The position numbers and the translations under genes are program-made. The notes beneath the pieces are model-generated. The model did not search any database. It worked only from the letters and a program-made list of their open reading frames with translations, and had not been told where the DNA came from. Below, piece by piece: positions 34,843-43,601 of a DNA stretch of 64,000 nt. The stretch comes from Noviherbaspirillum suwonense (GTDB taxonomy: Bacteria > Pseudomonadota > Gammaproteobacteria > Burkholderiales > Burkholderiaceae_D): NCBI RefSeq assembly GCF_900182955.1, contig NZ_FXUL01000023.1, positions 41,010 through 105,009 of the forward strand. The letters are read 5' to 3'. Numbering within the stretch: position 1 is the first letter of the stretch; each line of letters begins with the position of its first letter.

Positions 34843-35898
34843 ATGTTCCACGCTCATCCAGTCACCATCCGGCCGCGGGTCATCGTGGTCGATATCAGTG
34901 CCCAGTGCGCCGATGCCGCGATGCTCGACGCCGCCGGCGGCGCGATCTACGGCGCCTATCATTACGATGCGGCGGCGCCGTTCTTCGACGCCAATGGACA
35001 GCTTTCCTACCAGGTCTATCCGCTCGCCGTCACCCCGCTGCGCGAGAACACGGGATTCTGCGCCGAACGCGCGCTGGGCGACCGTCATCCGAAAACCGGC
35101 CTGCCGCTGGCGGCCGCCTACCTGGAGCGCATCGCCGAACGCAGCGGGCCGCCGCAAGCGTTCCCGGACGCGGTGCTGGCCGACGCCGGGCAGTATCGCG
35201 ACGCCTATGCCGCGGTGCTCAACGACTGCCTGCGCGGCGGTTTCGACTGCCTGCCGGGCTGGGTGCTGCAGGCAAGGCGGCACCGGACGCTGCGGGTGCG
35301 GCAGAAAGCGACCGCGGCCGGCAGCATGGCCCCGGAAACCTTCCTGGTCGATTACCTGGCCGCCGACGGTTCGCGCGGCTGCTTCGGCATCGACATGCGG
35401 CACCATGTCGACCTCTCGCGGCCCAGGCCGGCCTGCGCTTCCGGCTGGAGCACGCCGTCGGAAATCCTGCAGGCGGTGGAAAAGCAGTTTTCCCGCTGCG
35501 CCGACATCGACCGCGCGCAGTACGACGCATTCGAAGTGCCGGTCCATGGGCGGCCGCTGCGCGAAGGCTTTTTCTGGGCGTCGACGCCGGCTGAAGACGA
35601 AGTGCTGAAGATCGCCCGCGCCGCGCCCGGCTCGGCCCGCTTCATCGTGTCCTACCTGAACCTCGACGGCGAGCCGTGCGAGGTCGGCCTGCGCTTGGCG
35701 CTGCATGGGGCCGCGCGCCTGTCCGGCGCCATGGACTGGCTGGACATCGTGGTCGCCGTCGAGGATGCCTGCGCGTCCTATCCGGGTTTCGACCTCCAGC
35801 GTTACCGCATCGCCGACGTGTCCGACGGCGTGCGCATCCAGCGCGAGATGTTTTTGCCGCGAACGCAGTCGCTGGTCGCCGAACGCCAGGCAGCCTGA
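34843..35898 (+). CDS. Protein of unknown function
   Basis: A 351-residue soluble protein with no signal peptide and no membrane segment. It contains several Cys and His residues (CLRGGFDCLPGW, GCFGIDMRHHVDLS) and acidic stretches. The chain shows alternating strand and helix character with VIVVDISAQCADAAMLDAAG at the start. I recognise no family. GAGGTG precedes the chosen ATG, and a strong promoter lies just upstream, so it is probably expressed constitutively. It is followed by the sirtuin gene 90 bases on, which may share the transcript. Confidence 0.7.
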   Translation: MFHAHPVTIRPRVIVVDISAQCADAAMLDAAGGAIYGAYHYDAAAPFFDANGQLSYQVYPLAVTPLRENTGFCAERALGDRHPKTGLPLAAAYLERIAERSGPPQAFPDAVLADAGQYRDAYAAVLNDCLRGGFDCLPGWVLQARRHRTLRVRQKATAAGSMAPETFLVDYLAADGSRGCFGIDMRHHVDLSRPRPACASGWSTPSEILQAVEKQFSRCADIDRAQYDAFEVPVHGRPLREGFFWASTPAEDEVLKIARAAPGSARFIVSYLNLDGEPCEVGLRLALHGAARLSGAMDWLDIVVAVEDACASYPGFDLQRYRIADVSDGVRIQREMFLPRTQSLVAERQAA

Positions 35899-35988
35899 GC
35901 CCGATTCGCCTATCCTCTTGCATGGCCGCAGCCAGCAAACGCCAGCCGGCGTTGCCTGGCCCGGCGATTCATCACAGGAGGATTCAAC

Positions 35989-36861
35989 GTGAGCGTCAAC
36001 ACCGACAGCCTGCATGAGATCGCGCGCTTCATCGAGCGCCATCCCGATGCGCTGGTGCTGACCGGCGCCGGCATCAGCACCGCGTCCGGCATACCCGATT
36101 ACCGCGACGCCGACGGCGTGCGGCGCGGCCGGGAACCGATCCAGGGTCCGGCCTTCCGCACCCAGCCGGCGGTGCGCCAGCGCTACTGGGCGCGCAGCAT
36201 GGCGGGCTGGCCGGTGATGCGCAATGCGCAGCCCAATGCCGGCCATGCGGCGCTGGCCCGGCTGCAGGCGCATGGGCTGCTCGGCCCCATCGTCACCCAG
36301 AACGTGGACGGCCTGCACCAGCGCGCGGGCAGCGCCGGCGTGCTGGAGCTGCACGGCAGCATCCACGCGGTAGTCTGCCTGGCCTGCGGCGAACGGCAGG
36401 CGAGGTCGGCGGTGCAGGCGCAGCTCGAAGCGCTGAACCCGCTGCTGGCCGGCGTATTCGCCCAGCCGGCGCCGGACGGCGACGCACATGTCGACCCCGA
36501 CAGCATCGAGGGCTTCCAGGTGCCGGACTGCCTGCATTGCGGCGGCATGCTGCAGCCCGACGTGGTGTTCTTCGGCGACAGCGTGCCGGGCGAGCGCACC
36601 AGCGAAGCGCGCGAACGGGTGGAAAGCGCCAGCGCGCTGCTGGTGGTCGGCTCCTCGGTGATGGTGCATTCGGGCTACCGGCTGTGCGCCCGGGCGGCGG
36701 AGGCGGGCAAGCCGCTGGCCGCGCTGAACGCCGGCAAGACGCGGGCCGACCATCTTTTCTGCCTGAAGGCGGGAGAGGCGCTGCAGGAACTGCTGCCCAG
36801 GCTCGAAGCCATGCTGCGGGGCGGCATGGCGCTGGACGATGTGCTGCTGCGCGGCGCCTAG
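35989..36861 (+). CDS. NAD-dependent protein deacylase, Sir2 family
   Basis: A 290-residue sirtuin, starting at a GTG behind a strong AGGAGG site. NAD is bound by TGAGISTASGIPDYR (residues 25-39) and TQNVDGLH (103-110). The catalytic base is His122 in LHGS, and structural zinc would be held by Cys130, Cys133, Cys181 and Cys184. The layout with a long insert between the two Cys pairs and a GVxR-type end fits class II (SIRT4-like) bacterial sirtuins. The enzyme removes acyl groups from lysines, and the targets are unknown. Confidence 0.92.
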   Translation: MSVNTDSLHEIARFIERHPDALVLTGAGISTASGIPDYRDADGVRRGREPIQGPAFRTQPAVRQRYWARSMAGWPVMRNAQPNAGHAALARLQAHGLLGPIVTQNVDGLHQRAGSAGVLELHGSIHAVVCLACGERQARSAVQAQLEALNPLLAGVFAQPAPDGDAHVDPDSIEGFQVPDCLHCGGMLQPDVVFFGDSVPGERTSEARERVESASALLVVGSSVMVHSGYRLCARAAEAGKPLAALNAGKTRADHLFCLKAGEALQELLPRLEAMLRGGMALDDVLLRGA

Positions 36862-37038
36862 CAGGGCCGGTGGCGGAAGGCGCCGGGCGAAAAGCGCGCA
36901 AAAACCGTCCGGCGCCCCGGTCCGCGAAGAACTTCCTGGCGCTTACGCCATCTGTCCCTTGTGCTGTCCGAAAGCGTAACCATCTTTTGTCGTTAGGATA
37001 ATGGCCGCTAGTGCGATAAAGATAAGCTATGGCATTAA

Positions 37039-37081
37039 TTGGAACTATCGATTTCAAATTTCGATAAATCTTCGCTATTAT
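37039..37081 (+). promoter_or_regulatory. Candidate promoter and operator region of ahpC
   Basis: Upstream of ahpC lies a perfect inverted repeat TATCGA-N9-TCGATA (37046-37066). Just before it are repeated CTAT half-sites of the kind LysR-type regulators such as OxyR use. TATTAT (37076-37081) may be the -10 box, with TTCAAA (37053-37058) 17 bases upstream as a poor -35. This fits an activator-dependent promoter. The half-site spacing does not match the classical OxyR consensus exactly. Confidence 0.4.
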
Positions 37082-37122
37082 CCTGCCTACCGATTACCAT
37101 TTTTAACCAAAGGGAAATTTCC

Positions 37123-37686
37123 ATGTCATTGATCAATACCACCGTCAAGCCATTCAACGCTACCGCCTTCCACAACGGCAAGTTCGTTCCGGTTTCCGAT
37201 GCCGACCTGAAGGGCAAATGGTCCGTGGTCGTGTTCTATCCGGCTGACTTCACCTTTGTTTGCCCGACCGAGCTGGGCGACCTGGCCGACAACTACGACA
37301 CCTTCAAGTCGCTGGGCGTGGAAATCTACAGCGTGTCGACCGACACCCATTTCACGCACAAGGCATGGCATGACACCTCGGACACGATCCAGAAGATCAC
37401 CTACCCGATGATCGCCGACCCGACCGGCGCGATTACCCGCAATTTCGACGTGATGATCGAGGAAGAAGGCCTGGCGCTGCGCGGCACCTTCGTCATCAAC
37501 CCGGAAGGCCAGATCAAGCTGTGCGAAATCCATGACAACGGCATCGGCCGCGACGCCAAGGAACTGCTGCGCAAGGTGCAGGCCGCCCAGTACGTCGCCG
37601 CGCATCCGGGCGAAGTCTGCCCAGCCAAGTGGACCCCGGGCGCCGACACCCTCGCGCCGTCGCTCGACCTGGTCGGCAAGATCTAA
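37123..37686 (+). CDS. ahpC: Alkyl hydroperoxide reductase peroxiredoxin subunit
   Basis: A 187-residue typical 2-Cys peroxiredoxin. Peroxidatic Cys47 sits in [12 protein letters not shown] and resolving Cys166 in [10 protein letters not shown], at the spacing found in E. coli AhpC. It reduces hydrogen peroxide and organic hydroperoxides in the cytoplasm and is recharged by AhpF, encoded immediately downstream. AAAGGGAAA precedes the ATG. The intergenic gap to ahpF holds a strong hairpin. Confidence 0.98.
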   Translation: MSLINTTVKPFNATAFHNGKFVPVSDADLKGKWSVVVFYPADFTFVCPTELGDLADNYDTFKSLGVEIYSVSTDTHFTHKAWHDTSDTIQKITYPMIADPTGAITRNFDVMIEEEGLALRGTFVINPEGQIKLCEIHDNGIGRDAKELLRKVQAAQYVAAHPGEVCPAKWTPGADTLAPSLDLVGKI

Positions 37687-37726
37687 GTAATCGACCAGCA
37701 GCAAGCAATTAATCAGTAAACACACC

Positions 37727-37750
37727 GCCGGGCCAGAACAGCGGCCCGGC
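37727..37750 (+). other. Hairpin between ahpC and ahpF
   Basis: GCCGGGCC and GGCCCGGC form a perfect eight-base stem around an eight-base loop. No T-tract follows, so it is not a plain terminator. It may stabilise the ahpC message or reduce ahpF expression, in keeping with the excess of AhpC over AhpF seen in other bacteria. Confidence 0.6.
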
Positions 37751-37858
37751 AGCAGCGCCACCCCCCGATCAGCCTTACGAACCGGCAGCCGAGGCTGACC
37801 CGGCGGTCGCACTGCGCCCCGCAAGAACCTAGCAACCCTTTTTTTGAAGAGAGCCATC

Positions 37859-39460
37859 ATGCTGGATGCCAACCTGAAAACCCAACTGAAAGCCTACCTC
37901 GAAAAGGTCACGCAGCCGATCGAGATCGTCGCCTCGCTCGATGCGACCGACAAGTCGCAGGAAATGCTGGCGCTGCTGAAGGATATCGCCGCGCTGTCGA
38001 CCCGCATCACGCTGACCGAGCAGCCCGGCGACGGCGAGCGCGCGCCGTCGTTCTCGCTGAACCGCACCGGCAGCGATATCGGCATCCGTTTCGCGGGCAT
38101 CCCGATGGGCCATGAATTCACCTCGCTGGTGCTGGCGCTGCTGCAGGTCGGCGGCCACCCGCCGAAGGCCGACGCCGCCGTCATCGAGCAGGTGCGCGCG
38201 CTTGAAGGCGACTTCCTGTTCGAGACCTATATCTCGCTGTCCTGCCAGAACTGCCCGGAAGTCGTGCAGGCGCTGAACCTGATGGCGGTGCTGAACCCGA
38301 ACGTGCGCCACGTGATGATCGACGGCGCGCTGTACCAGGACGAAGTGAACCAGCGCCAGATCATGGCGGTGCCGACCATCTTCCTGAACGGCGAGATCTT
38401 CGGCCAGGGCCGCATGGGCCTGGAGGAAATCCTGGCCAAGGTGGACACGGGCGCCGCCAAGCGCGACGCCGAGAAGCTGGCGAAGAAGGACGTGTTCGAC
38501 ATGCTGATCGTCGGCGGCGGCCCGGCCGGCGCGTCGGCCGCCATCTATGCCGCCCGCAAGGGCATCAGCACCGGCGTGGTGTCGGAGCGCTTCGGCGGCC
38601 AGGTGCTGGACACCATGGGCATCGAAAACTTCATCTCGGTCAAGGAGACCGAGGGTCCGAAGCTGGTCGCCGCGCTCGAGCAGCACGTGAAGAGCTATGA
38701 CGTCGACATCATGAACCTGCAGCGCGCGGCCGAACTGGTGCCCGGCGACGTGATCGAGGTGAAGCTCGAAAGCGGCGCGAGCCTGAAGGCGAAGACGGTC
38801 ATCCTGGCGACCGGCGCCCGCTGGCGCGAGATGAACGTGCCCGGCGAGAAGGAATACAAGAACAAGGGCGTGGCCTATTGCCCGCACTGCGACGGCCCGC
38901 TGTTCAAGGGCAAGCGCGTGGCGGTGATCGGCGGCGGCAACTCCGGCGTGGAAGCGGCGATCGACCTGGCCGGCATCGTCGCCCATGTGACGCTGATCGA
39001 GTTCGACGTCAAGCTGCGCGCCGACGCGGTGCTGCAGCGCAAGCTGATGAGCCTGCCGAACGTGACCGTGATCACCCAGGCGCTGACCAGCGAAGTGCAT
39101 GGCGACGGCACCCGCGTCAACGGCCTGCAGTACACAGACCGCCAGACCGGCGCGTCGCACCGGATCGACCTCGAAGGCATCTTCGTGCAGATCGGGCTGC
39201 TGCCCAACACCGACTGGCTCAAGGGCACGGTCGCGCTGTCCAAGCACGGCGAGATCGAGATCGACGCGCACGGCCGCACCTCGGTGCCCGGCGTGTTCGC
39301 CGCCGGCGATGCGACCACGGTGCCGTTCAAGCAGATCGTAATCGCGATGGGCGAAGGCTCGAAGGCGGCGCTGTCGGCCTTCGACCACCTGATCCGCACG
39401 TCGGCGCCGGCAGAAGGCACGCCGGCGGTGGCCGAGGACAAGACCGCGGTCGCCGCCTGA
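37859..39460 (+). CDS. ahpF: Alkyl hydroperoxide reductase subunit F
   Basis: A 533-residue flavoprotein disulfide reductase. The N-terminal thioredoxin-like pair of folds carries Cys129-Cys132 (CQNC). The C-terminal part binds FAD ([12 protein letters not shown]) and NADH ([12 protein letters not shown]) and has the redox pair Cys341-Cys344 (CPHC). It passes electrons from NADH through its two dithiols to AhpC. AAGAGAG precedes the chosen ATG. A TTG fifteen bases earlier is possible but less likely. Confidence 0.97.
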   Translation: MLDANLKTQLKAYLEKVTQPIEIVASLDATDKSQEMLALLKDIAALSTRITLTEQPGDGERAPSFSLNRTGSDIGIRFAGIPMGHEFTSLVLALLQVGGHPPKADAAVIEQVRALEGDFLFETYISLSCQNCPEVVQALNLMAVLNPNVRHVMIDGALYQDEVNQRQIMAVPTIFLNGEIFGQGRMGLEEILAKVDTGAAKRDAEKLAKKDVFDMLIVGGGPAGASAAIYAARKGISTGVVSERFGGQVLDTMGIENFISVKETEGPKLVAALEQHVKSYDVDIMNLQRAAELVPGDVIEVKLESGASLKAKTVILATGARWREMNVPGEKEYKNKGVAYCPHCDGPLFKGKRVAVIGGGNSGVEAAIDLAGIVAHVTLIEFDVKLRADAVLQRKLMSLPNVTVITQALTSEVHGDGTRVNGLQYTDRQTGASHRIDLEGIFVQIGLLPNTDWLKGTVALSKHGEIEIDAHGRTSVPGVFAAGDATTVPFKQIVIAMGEGSKAALSAFDHLIRTSAPAEGTPAVAEDKTAVAA

Positions 39461-39504
39461 GCGTGATCGACGGCCGGCGCGCGGCCCAGGCTTAGCCCTG
39501 GCGC

Positions 39505-40602
39505 CTAGCGGCCGCGCTTGAGCGCCAGGCGCGCCAGCAGGCCGCCGCCCGGCGCATTCTCCAGCGTCAGCGTGCCGCCGCACTGCGTGGCCGCCTCGCG
39601 CGCAATCGCAAGGCCCAGGCCGACGCCGCCGGTGCTGCGGTTACGCGAATTCTCCAGCCGGACGAAAGGCTCGAACACGGCCTGCATCTGCTCTTCCGGG
39701 ATGCCGGGTCCGGCATCTCTTATCTCGATCTGAAGCAGCGCGTCGGTGTCGACGATGTCGATCTTCGCGCTGTGGCCGTAGCGCAGCGCATTCTGCAGCA
39801 GGTTGGACAGGCAGCGCCGCAGCGCGACGGGCCGCGTCAGCAGCGGCTGCGCGTGGCCGGACACGGCCACATCCTCGCCCGCGTCCACCGCATCCTCCAC
39901 CATCGATTCCAGCAGCGCCGTCACGTTCATCATCTGCCATGGCTCGGCCGACGCCTCGTCGCGCAGGTAGTTCAGCGTGGCGTTAAGCATCGCGGCCATT
40001 TCGGCGATGTCCTCGCGCAGCTTGTCGCGCGCCGCATCGTCCTGCAGCCGCTCGACCCGCAGCTTCATCCGCGTCAGCGGCGTGCGCAGGTCATGCGACA
40101 CCGCGGCCAGGAAGCGGCCGCGCTCCTCGACGCTCTGGCGTATGCGCTGCTGCATCTGGTTGAAGACCCGCGCCGCCTGCCGCGCCTCGGCCGTGCCGGT
40201 CTCCGCGATCGGCGGGCGGTTGAGGTCGGTGCCGAGTTCGGCGGCCGCATGGCCCAGCCGCTGTATCGGGCGGGCCAGCATGCGCGCGCCGAACAGCGCG
40301 GCAAGGGTCAGCGCGAACAGCTGGCTCGCCACGCTGATCCAGAAGCCCGGCGGCGGCGTGCGCACCGCATAGCCTGCGATGATCATGTCGGGCTGGCGCG
40401 CGAACGGCCGGGCGCGCGGCGGCGGCGCCGGCTGGCCCGGCGCCGCGACGGAAGGAGGGCGGCGCCCGTCCGGCGGCCGGTTCTGGCGCTCGCCGAAGAA
40501 GGCCAGCAGCAGCACGAAGGTCATCGCGTGGCTGATCATGATGGCCATCAGCACTAGCAGGAACAGGCGCGCAAAGATGGTGTCCGGCAGGAAGCGCTTC
40601 AT
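39505..40602 (-). CDS. EnvZ-type sensor histidine kinase
   Basis: A 365-residue inner-membrane kinase. Two membrane helices (about residues 11-36 and 88-107) flank a short Pro-rich periplasmic loop of about 50 residues. A HAMP linker (about 108-160) and a HisKA domain with His170 in AAVSHDLRTPLTRMK follow. The ATPase domain contains NLLQNALRYG, DAGPGIP and the GGVGLGLAI lid. The small periplasmic loop suggests it senses membrane or cytoplasmic state rather than a bound ligand. Its gene lies ten bases after the OmpR-like regulator gene in the same operon. Confidence 0.92.
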   Translation of the reverse strand: MKRFLPDTIFARLFLLVLMAIMISHAMTFVLLLAFFGERQNRPPDGRRPPSVAAPGQPAPPPRARPFARQPDMIIAGYAVRTPPPGFWISVASQLFALTLAALFGARMLARPIQRLGHAAAELGTDLNRPPIAETGTAEARQAARVFNQMQQRIRQSVEERGRFLAAVSHDLRTPLTRMKLRVERLQDDAARDKLREDIAEMAAMLNATLNYLRDEASAEPWQMMNVTALLESMVEDAVDAGEDVAVSGHAQPLLTRPVALRRCLSNLLQNALRYGHSAKIDIVDTDALLQIEIRDAGPGIPEEQMQAVFEPFVRLENSRNRSTGGVGLGLAIAREAATQCGGTLTLENAPGGGLLARLALKRGR

Positions 40603-40612
40603 GGGCCGCGCC

Positions 40613-41332
40613 TTACCGGCTGATGCGGGCGTCGAACAGGTAGCCCTCGCCGCGTATGGTCTTCAGCAGCTTCGGGTCGCGCGGGTCGTCGTCGAGTTTT
40701 TGCCGGAGCCGCGACACCAGCAGGTCGATGCTGCGGTCGTAGGCGGTGCTGGACTGGCCGCGCGCCGCGTCCATCAGCTGGTCGCGGTTGAGCACGCGGC
40801 GGGGCCGCTCGATGAAGGTCCAGAGCAGGCGGAATTCCGCATTCGACAAGGGCACGACCACCTGTCGCGGCGTCGTCAGCTGGCGCGTGCCGACATCCAG
40901 CGACCAGCCCTCGAAATTGATGCGCTCGCTCTCGCCGCCGCTGCCCAGGCTGCCGCCGTCGCCGCGCGCGCGGCGCAGCACGGTGTGCACGCGCGCCACC
41001 AGCTCGCGCGGGTCGAAGGGCTTGACGACGTAATCGTCGGCGCCCAGCTCCAGGCCCACCACGCGGTCGGCCGGTTCGCCGCGCGCGGTGAGCATGATGA
41101 CCGGGATATTGCCGTTGGACCGCAACTGGCGGCACAGCGTGAGACCATCCTCGCCGGGCAGCATCAGGTCCAGGATGATGACATCCGGCGTCTGCTCGGC
41201 AATGGCGCGGCGCATGGCCGCGCCGTCATGGACGCCGCGCGCCTCGATGCCGAAATCGGCCAGGTAGGAACACAGCAGCGCGCAGATTTCCTTGTCGTCA
41301 TCGACGATCAGCGCGCGGGTTGGCTTTTGCAT
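40613..41332 (-). CDS. OmpR family response regulator
   Basis: A 239-residue regulator. The receiver domain has the acidic pocket VDDD (11-13), phospho-acceptor Asp55 (VIILDLMLPG) and Lys104 (VVKPF). The C-terminal winged helix has NAEFRLLWTFIERP and AYDRSIDLLVSRLRQKLDDD, close to OmpR. It would bind DNA when phosphorylated by the kinase encoded next. Targets cannot be inferred, and no obvious target operon adjoins it. Confidence 0.93.
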   Translation of the reverse strand: MQKPTRALIVDDDKEICALLCSYLADFGIEARGVHDGAAMRRAIAEQTPDVIILDLMLPGEDGLTLCRQLRSNGNIPVIMLTARGEPADRVVGLELGADDYVVKPFDPRELVARVHTVLRRARGDGGSLGSGGESERINFEGWSLDVGTRQLTTPRQVVVPLSNAEFRLLWTFIERPRRVLNRDQLMDAARGQSSTAYDRSIDLLVSRLRQKLDDDPRDPKLLKTIRGEGYLFDARISR

Positions 41333-41461
41333 TGCAACGGTCCTCGACAGGGCAGGGCATGCATGATCGCATGCCTGCCCATGCTGCGCGCCGGGCTTGT
41401 CCGGCGTATGTCGGCATTGCGTCAGGATTGCTACATTGCCGGCACGGCCAGGACTTGGCGG

Positions 41462-41647
41462 CTACTTGCCGCGCACGAAGTCGGGCGTGCTGCCCGGCGT
41501 CTTGCTGCCGGGGTCGGCCGCCTCGTCGGGGCTGATGCCGGGCGGCAGGCCGGTGTCGATCACATGCTTGACGTCGTCGCGCTGCTCGGGGACGGCATCG
41601 TCGCGGTCTTTCGCGGGACGCGGGGAATTGGCGGGCTGGTTTTGCAT
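41462..41647 (-). CDS. Small hydrophilic protein
   Basis: A 61-residue protein rich in Pro, Asp, Lys and Gly without a hydrophobic segment. GGAGAAATC before the ATG is a strong ribosome site, which supports it as real. It is likely intrinsically disordered. No family is recognised. It lies 68 bases downstream of a small membrane-protein gene on the same strand, and the two may share a transcript. Confidence 0.55.
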   Translation of the reverse strand: MQNQPANSPRPAKDRDDAVPEQRDDVKHVIDTGLPPGISPDEAADPGSKTPGSTPDFVRGK

Positions 41648-41715
41648 GATTTCTCCAAATAAGGTTGGATGGCCGCGCAGGCCCATCGTTCCTCGGCGGA
41701 ACATGATCGAATCGG

Positions 41716-42030
41716 TCACCTGGTCAAAGAACTGCCGCTCTGGCGCAGCCATTGCCGGACCTTGGCGACCACCAGCGACAGCAGCACGACCACGGCGCCG
41801 ACAACGAACAGCACGCCGGCCATTGCAAACACCAGCGCCAGGATGCCGACGAAGATGACCGTCACGCCGGCAATCTTCCAGCGCCACCACGGGCCCAGCA
41901 TCGCCCGCATCATCGTCGCGCGGCTGGCCCTCGGCGGCTGCTCCTGCTGCTGGCGCTGCTGCGGCCCGTCCGTGTCGATGACTTCCCACTGGGTCTGTTC
42001 GGGCGTTTCGGGTTTCTGATCAGACATCAT
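41716..42030 (-). CDS. Small protein with two membrane segments
   Basis: A 104-residue protein with a Gln/Pro-rich cytoplasmic start, two adjacent hydrophobic helices (about residues 52-72 and 74-90) and a basic end. The MMSDQ start follows GGAGAAAC. It resembles small conserved membrane proteins of Burkholderiales without assigned function. The region upstream is AT-rich and probably holds the promoter. Confidence 0.6.
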   Translation of the reverse strand: MMSDQKPETPEQTQWEVIDTDGPQQRQQQEQPPRASRATMMRAMLGPWWRWKIAGVTVIFVGILALVFAMAGVLFVVGAVVVLLSLVVAKVRQWLRQSGSSLTR

Positions 42031-42216
42031 GTTTCTCCTGGACGGCGGGTCCTGCAACCCGCCTGGTAAAAGCCTTCGCGCATCCGGTGACGGATGCAAG
42101 GCACACCGTCATGCTAACGGCTCGTGACTTATATAAAAAGCGAATTATTTCGCATTATTACTTCGTAAAAACAGGATAGCGGAATATCATCCCATGATCC
42201 TCTGTACCATTGCGCC

Positions 42217-43557
42217 ATGGACAATCTCAGTCATACCGTTGCTGGACTTCTCGCCGGCGAACTGCTGCATCACAGCCTGCCGGCGGAAGCCGATGCGAGG
42301 CGGCAAGGCGTGCGCCGCAGCCTGATGCTGGCGACCTGTGCGCTTGCCAGCAATTTCCCCGACCTCGACCTGGTGCTGACGCCGCTGCTGCCGGCGCCGC
42401 TGGGCTACCTGCTGCACCATCGCGGCCATACGCATACGCTGCTCTATGCGATTCCGCAGGCGATGGCGCTGGCGCTGCTGCTCTACCTGCTATGGCCGTC
42501 GGCGCGCCGGCTGCTGCGCGAGAGCGCGTCGGCCCGCGCCGGCTTCGGGCTGGCGATCGGCGTGGGCTTCGGCCTGCACCTGCTGATGGATTATCTCAAC
42601 AGCTATGGCATCCATCCTTTCCATCCGTTCCATTCGGGATGGGTATTTGGCGACATGGTGTTTATCCTGGAGCCGGTGTTCTGGGTCGCGTTCGGCATCC
42701 CGATGGTGATGACGCTGCGGCGGCCGACGCTGCGCTGGCTGCTGCTGTCGGCGTCCGCGCTGGCGCTGGGCTTTCTGGCCTGGCGCGGCTACCTGGCCTG
42801 GCAATCGCTGGCTGCGCTGCTGGCGGCAGGGGCGGTAATGGCAATGGCCGGCACGCCCGGCCCGCGCCGGCCGGCGCTGGCTTTGCCGCTGGCGGCCGCG
42901 ATGCTGGGACTGGCTTTCGTCGGCGTCCAGGCGCTGGCGTCCGGCCAGGCGCGCGCGGCGATGGCGCGCGACCTGCATGCGCGCGACCCGAAGGCAGTGC
43001 TGCTCGACGCGGCGATGTCGCCGTATCCGGCCAATCCCGCGTGCTGGAATTTCGTCGCGGTGGAAAGCCGCGTGGATACCGGCCAGTACCGGATCAGCCG
43101 CGGCGTGCTGAGCCTCGCGCCGCAGGCGATGCCGGTGCCGGCCTGCCCGCAGGCCTTCGCGCAGACGCCACAGCCGTTGCAGCCGTCGCAAGCGTTGCAG
43201 CCGTCGCAATCGTTGCAGCCGGACCGGCAGGCGCAGATACAGCCGGCTTCGCTGGCGCTGGTGATGATGTCGCAGCATGACTATTCGCTGGAGCGGCTGC
43301 GCCGGCTGGCCGAGGACGACTGCTACCTGCGCGACTGGCTGCGGTTTGGCCGCATGCCGGCGCTCGATGCGGACAGCGTCTCCGACGCCCGTTTTTCCGG
43401 CTCGCCCATGGGCAATTTCTCGACGATGACGCTGCCGCAGGCGGGCCGCCGCGCCTGCCTTTCCGGCGTGCCGCAATGGAACATGCCCCGCGCCGACCTG
43501 CTGGGCGCTTCGTCACCGGCTGCTCCGGCATCGGCGCCGGCGGCTGCGCGGGACTGA
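42217..43557 (+). CDS. YdjM-like membrane-bound metal-dependent hydrolase family protein
   Basis: A 446-residue inner-membrane protein of the YdjM/DUF457 type. The N-terminus MDNLSHTVAGLLAGE, then SNFPDLDLVL and HHRGHTHTLLYA, and HLLMDYLNSYGIHPFHPF supply the His and Asp residues characteristic of the family. These could bind a metal at the membrane surface. About six to eight helices follow, then a periplasmic part with a Gln/Pro repeat (QPLQPSQALQPSQSLQPD). Family members are linked to phospholipid or SOS-related functions, but the activity is unproved. It converges on the phosphoethanolamine transferase gene. Confidence 0.78.
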   Translation: MDNLSHTVAGLLAGELLHHSLPAEADARRQGVRRSLMLATCALASNFPDLDLVLTPLLPAPLGYLLHHRGHTHTLLYAIPQAMALALLLYLLWPSARRLLRESASARAGFGLAIGVGFGLHLLMDYLNSYGIHPFHPFHSGWVFGDMVFILEPVFWVAFGIPMVMTLRRPTLRWLLLSASALALGFLAWRGYLAWQSLAALLAAGAVMAMAGTPGPRRPALALPLAAAMLGLAFVGVQALASGQARAAMARDLHARDPKAVLLDAAMSPYPANPACWNFVAVESRVDTGQYRISRGVLSLAPQAMPVPACPQAFAQTPQPLQPSQALQPSQSLQPDRQAQIQPASLALVMMSQHDYSLERLRRLAEDDCYLRDWLRFGRMPALDADSVSDARFSGSPMGNFSTMTLPQAGRRACLSGVPQWNMPRADLLGASSPAAPASAPAAARD

Positions 43558-43601
43558 TGCGGGACTGATGCTCGATTGATGCGCGGCTGCGCGCCTGGCC
43601 G

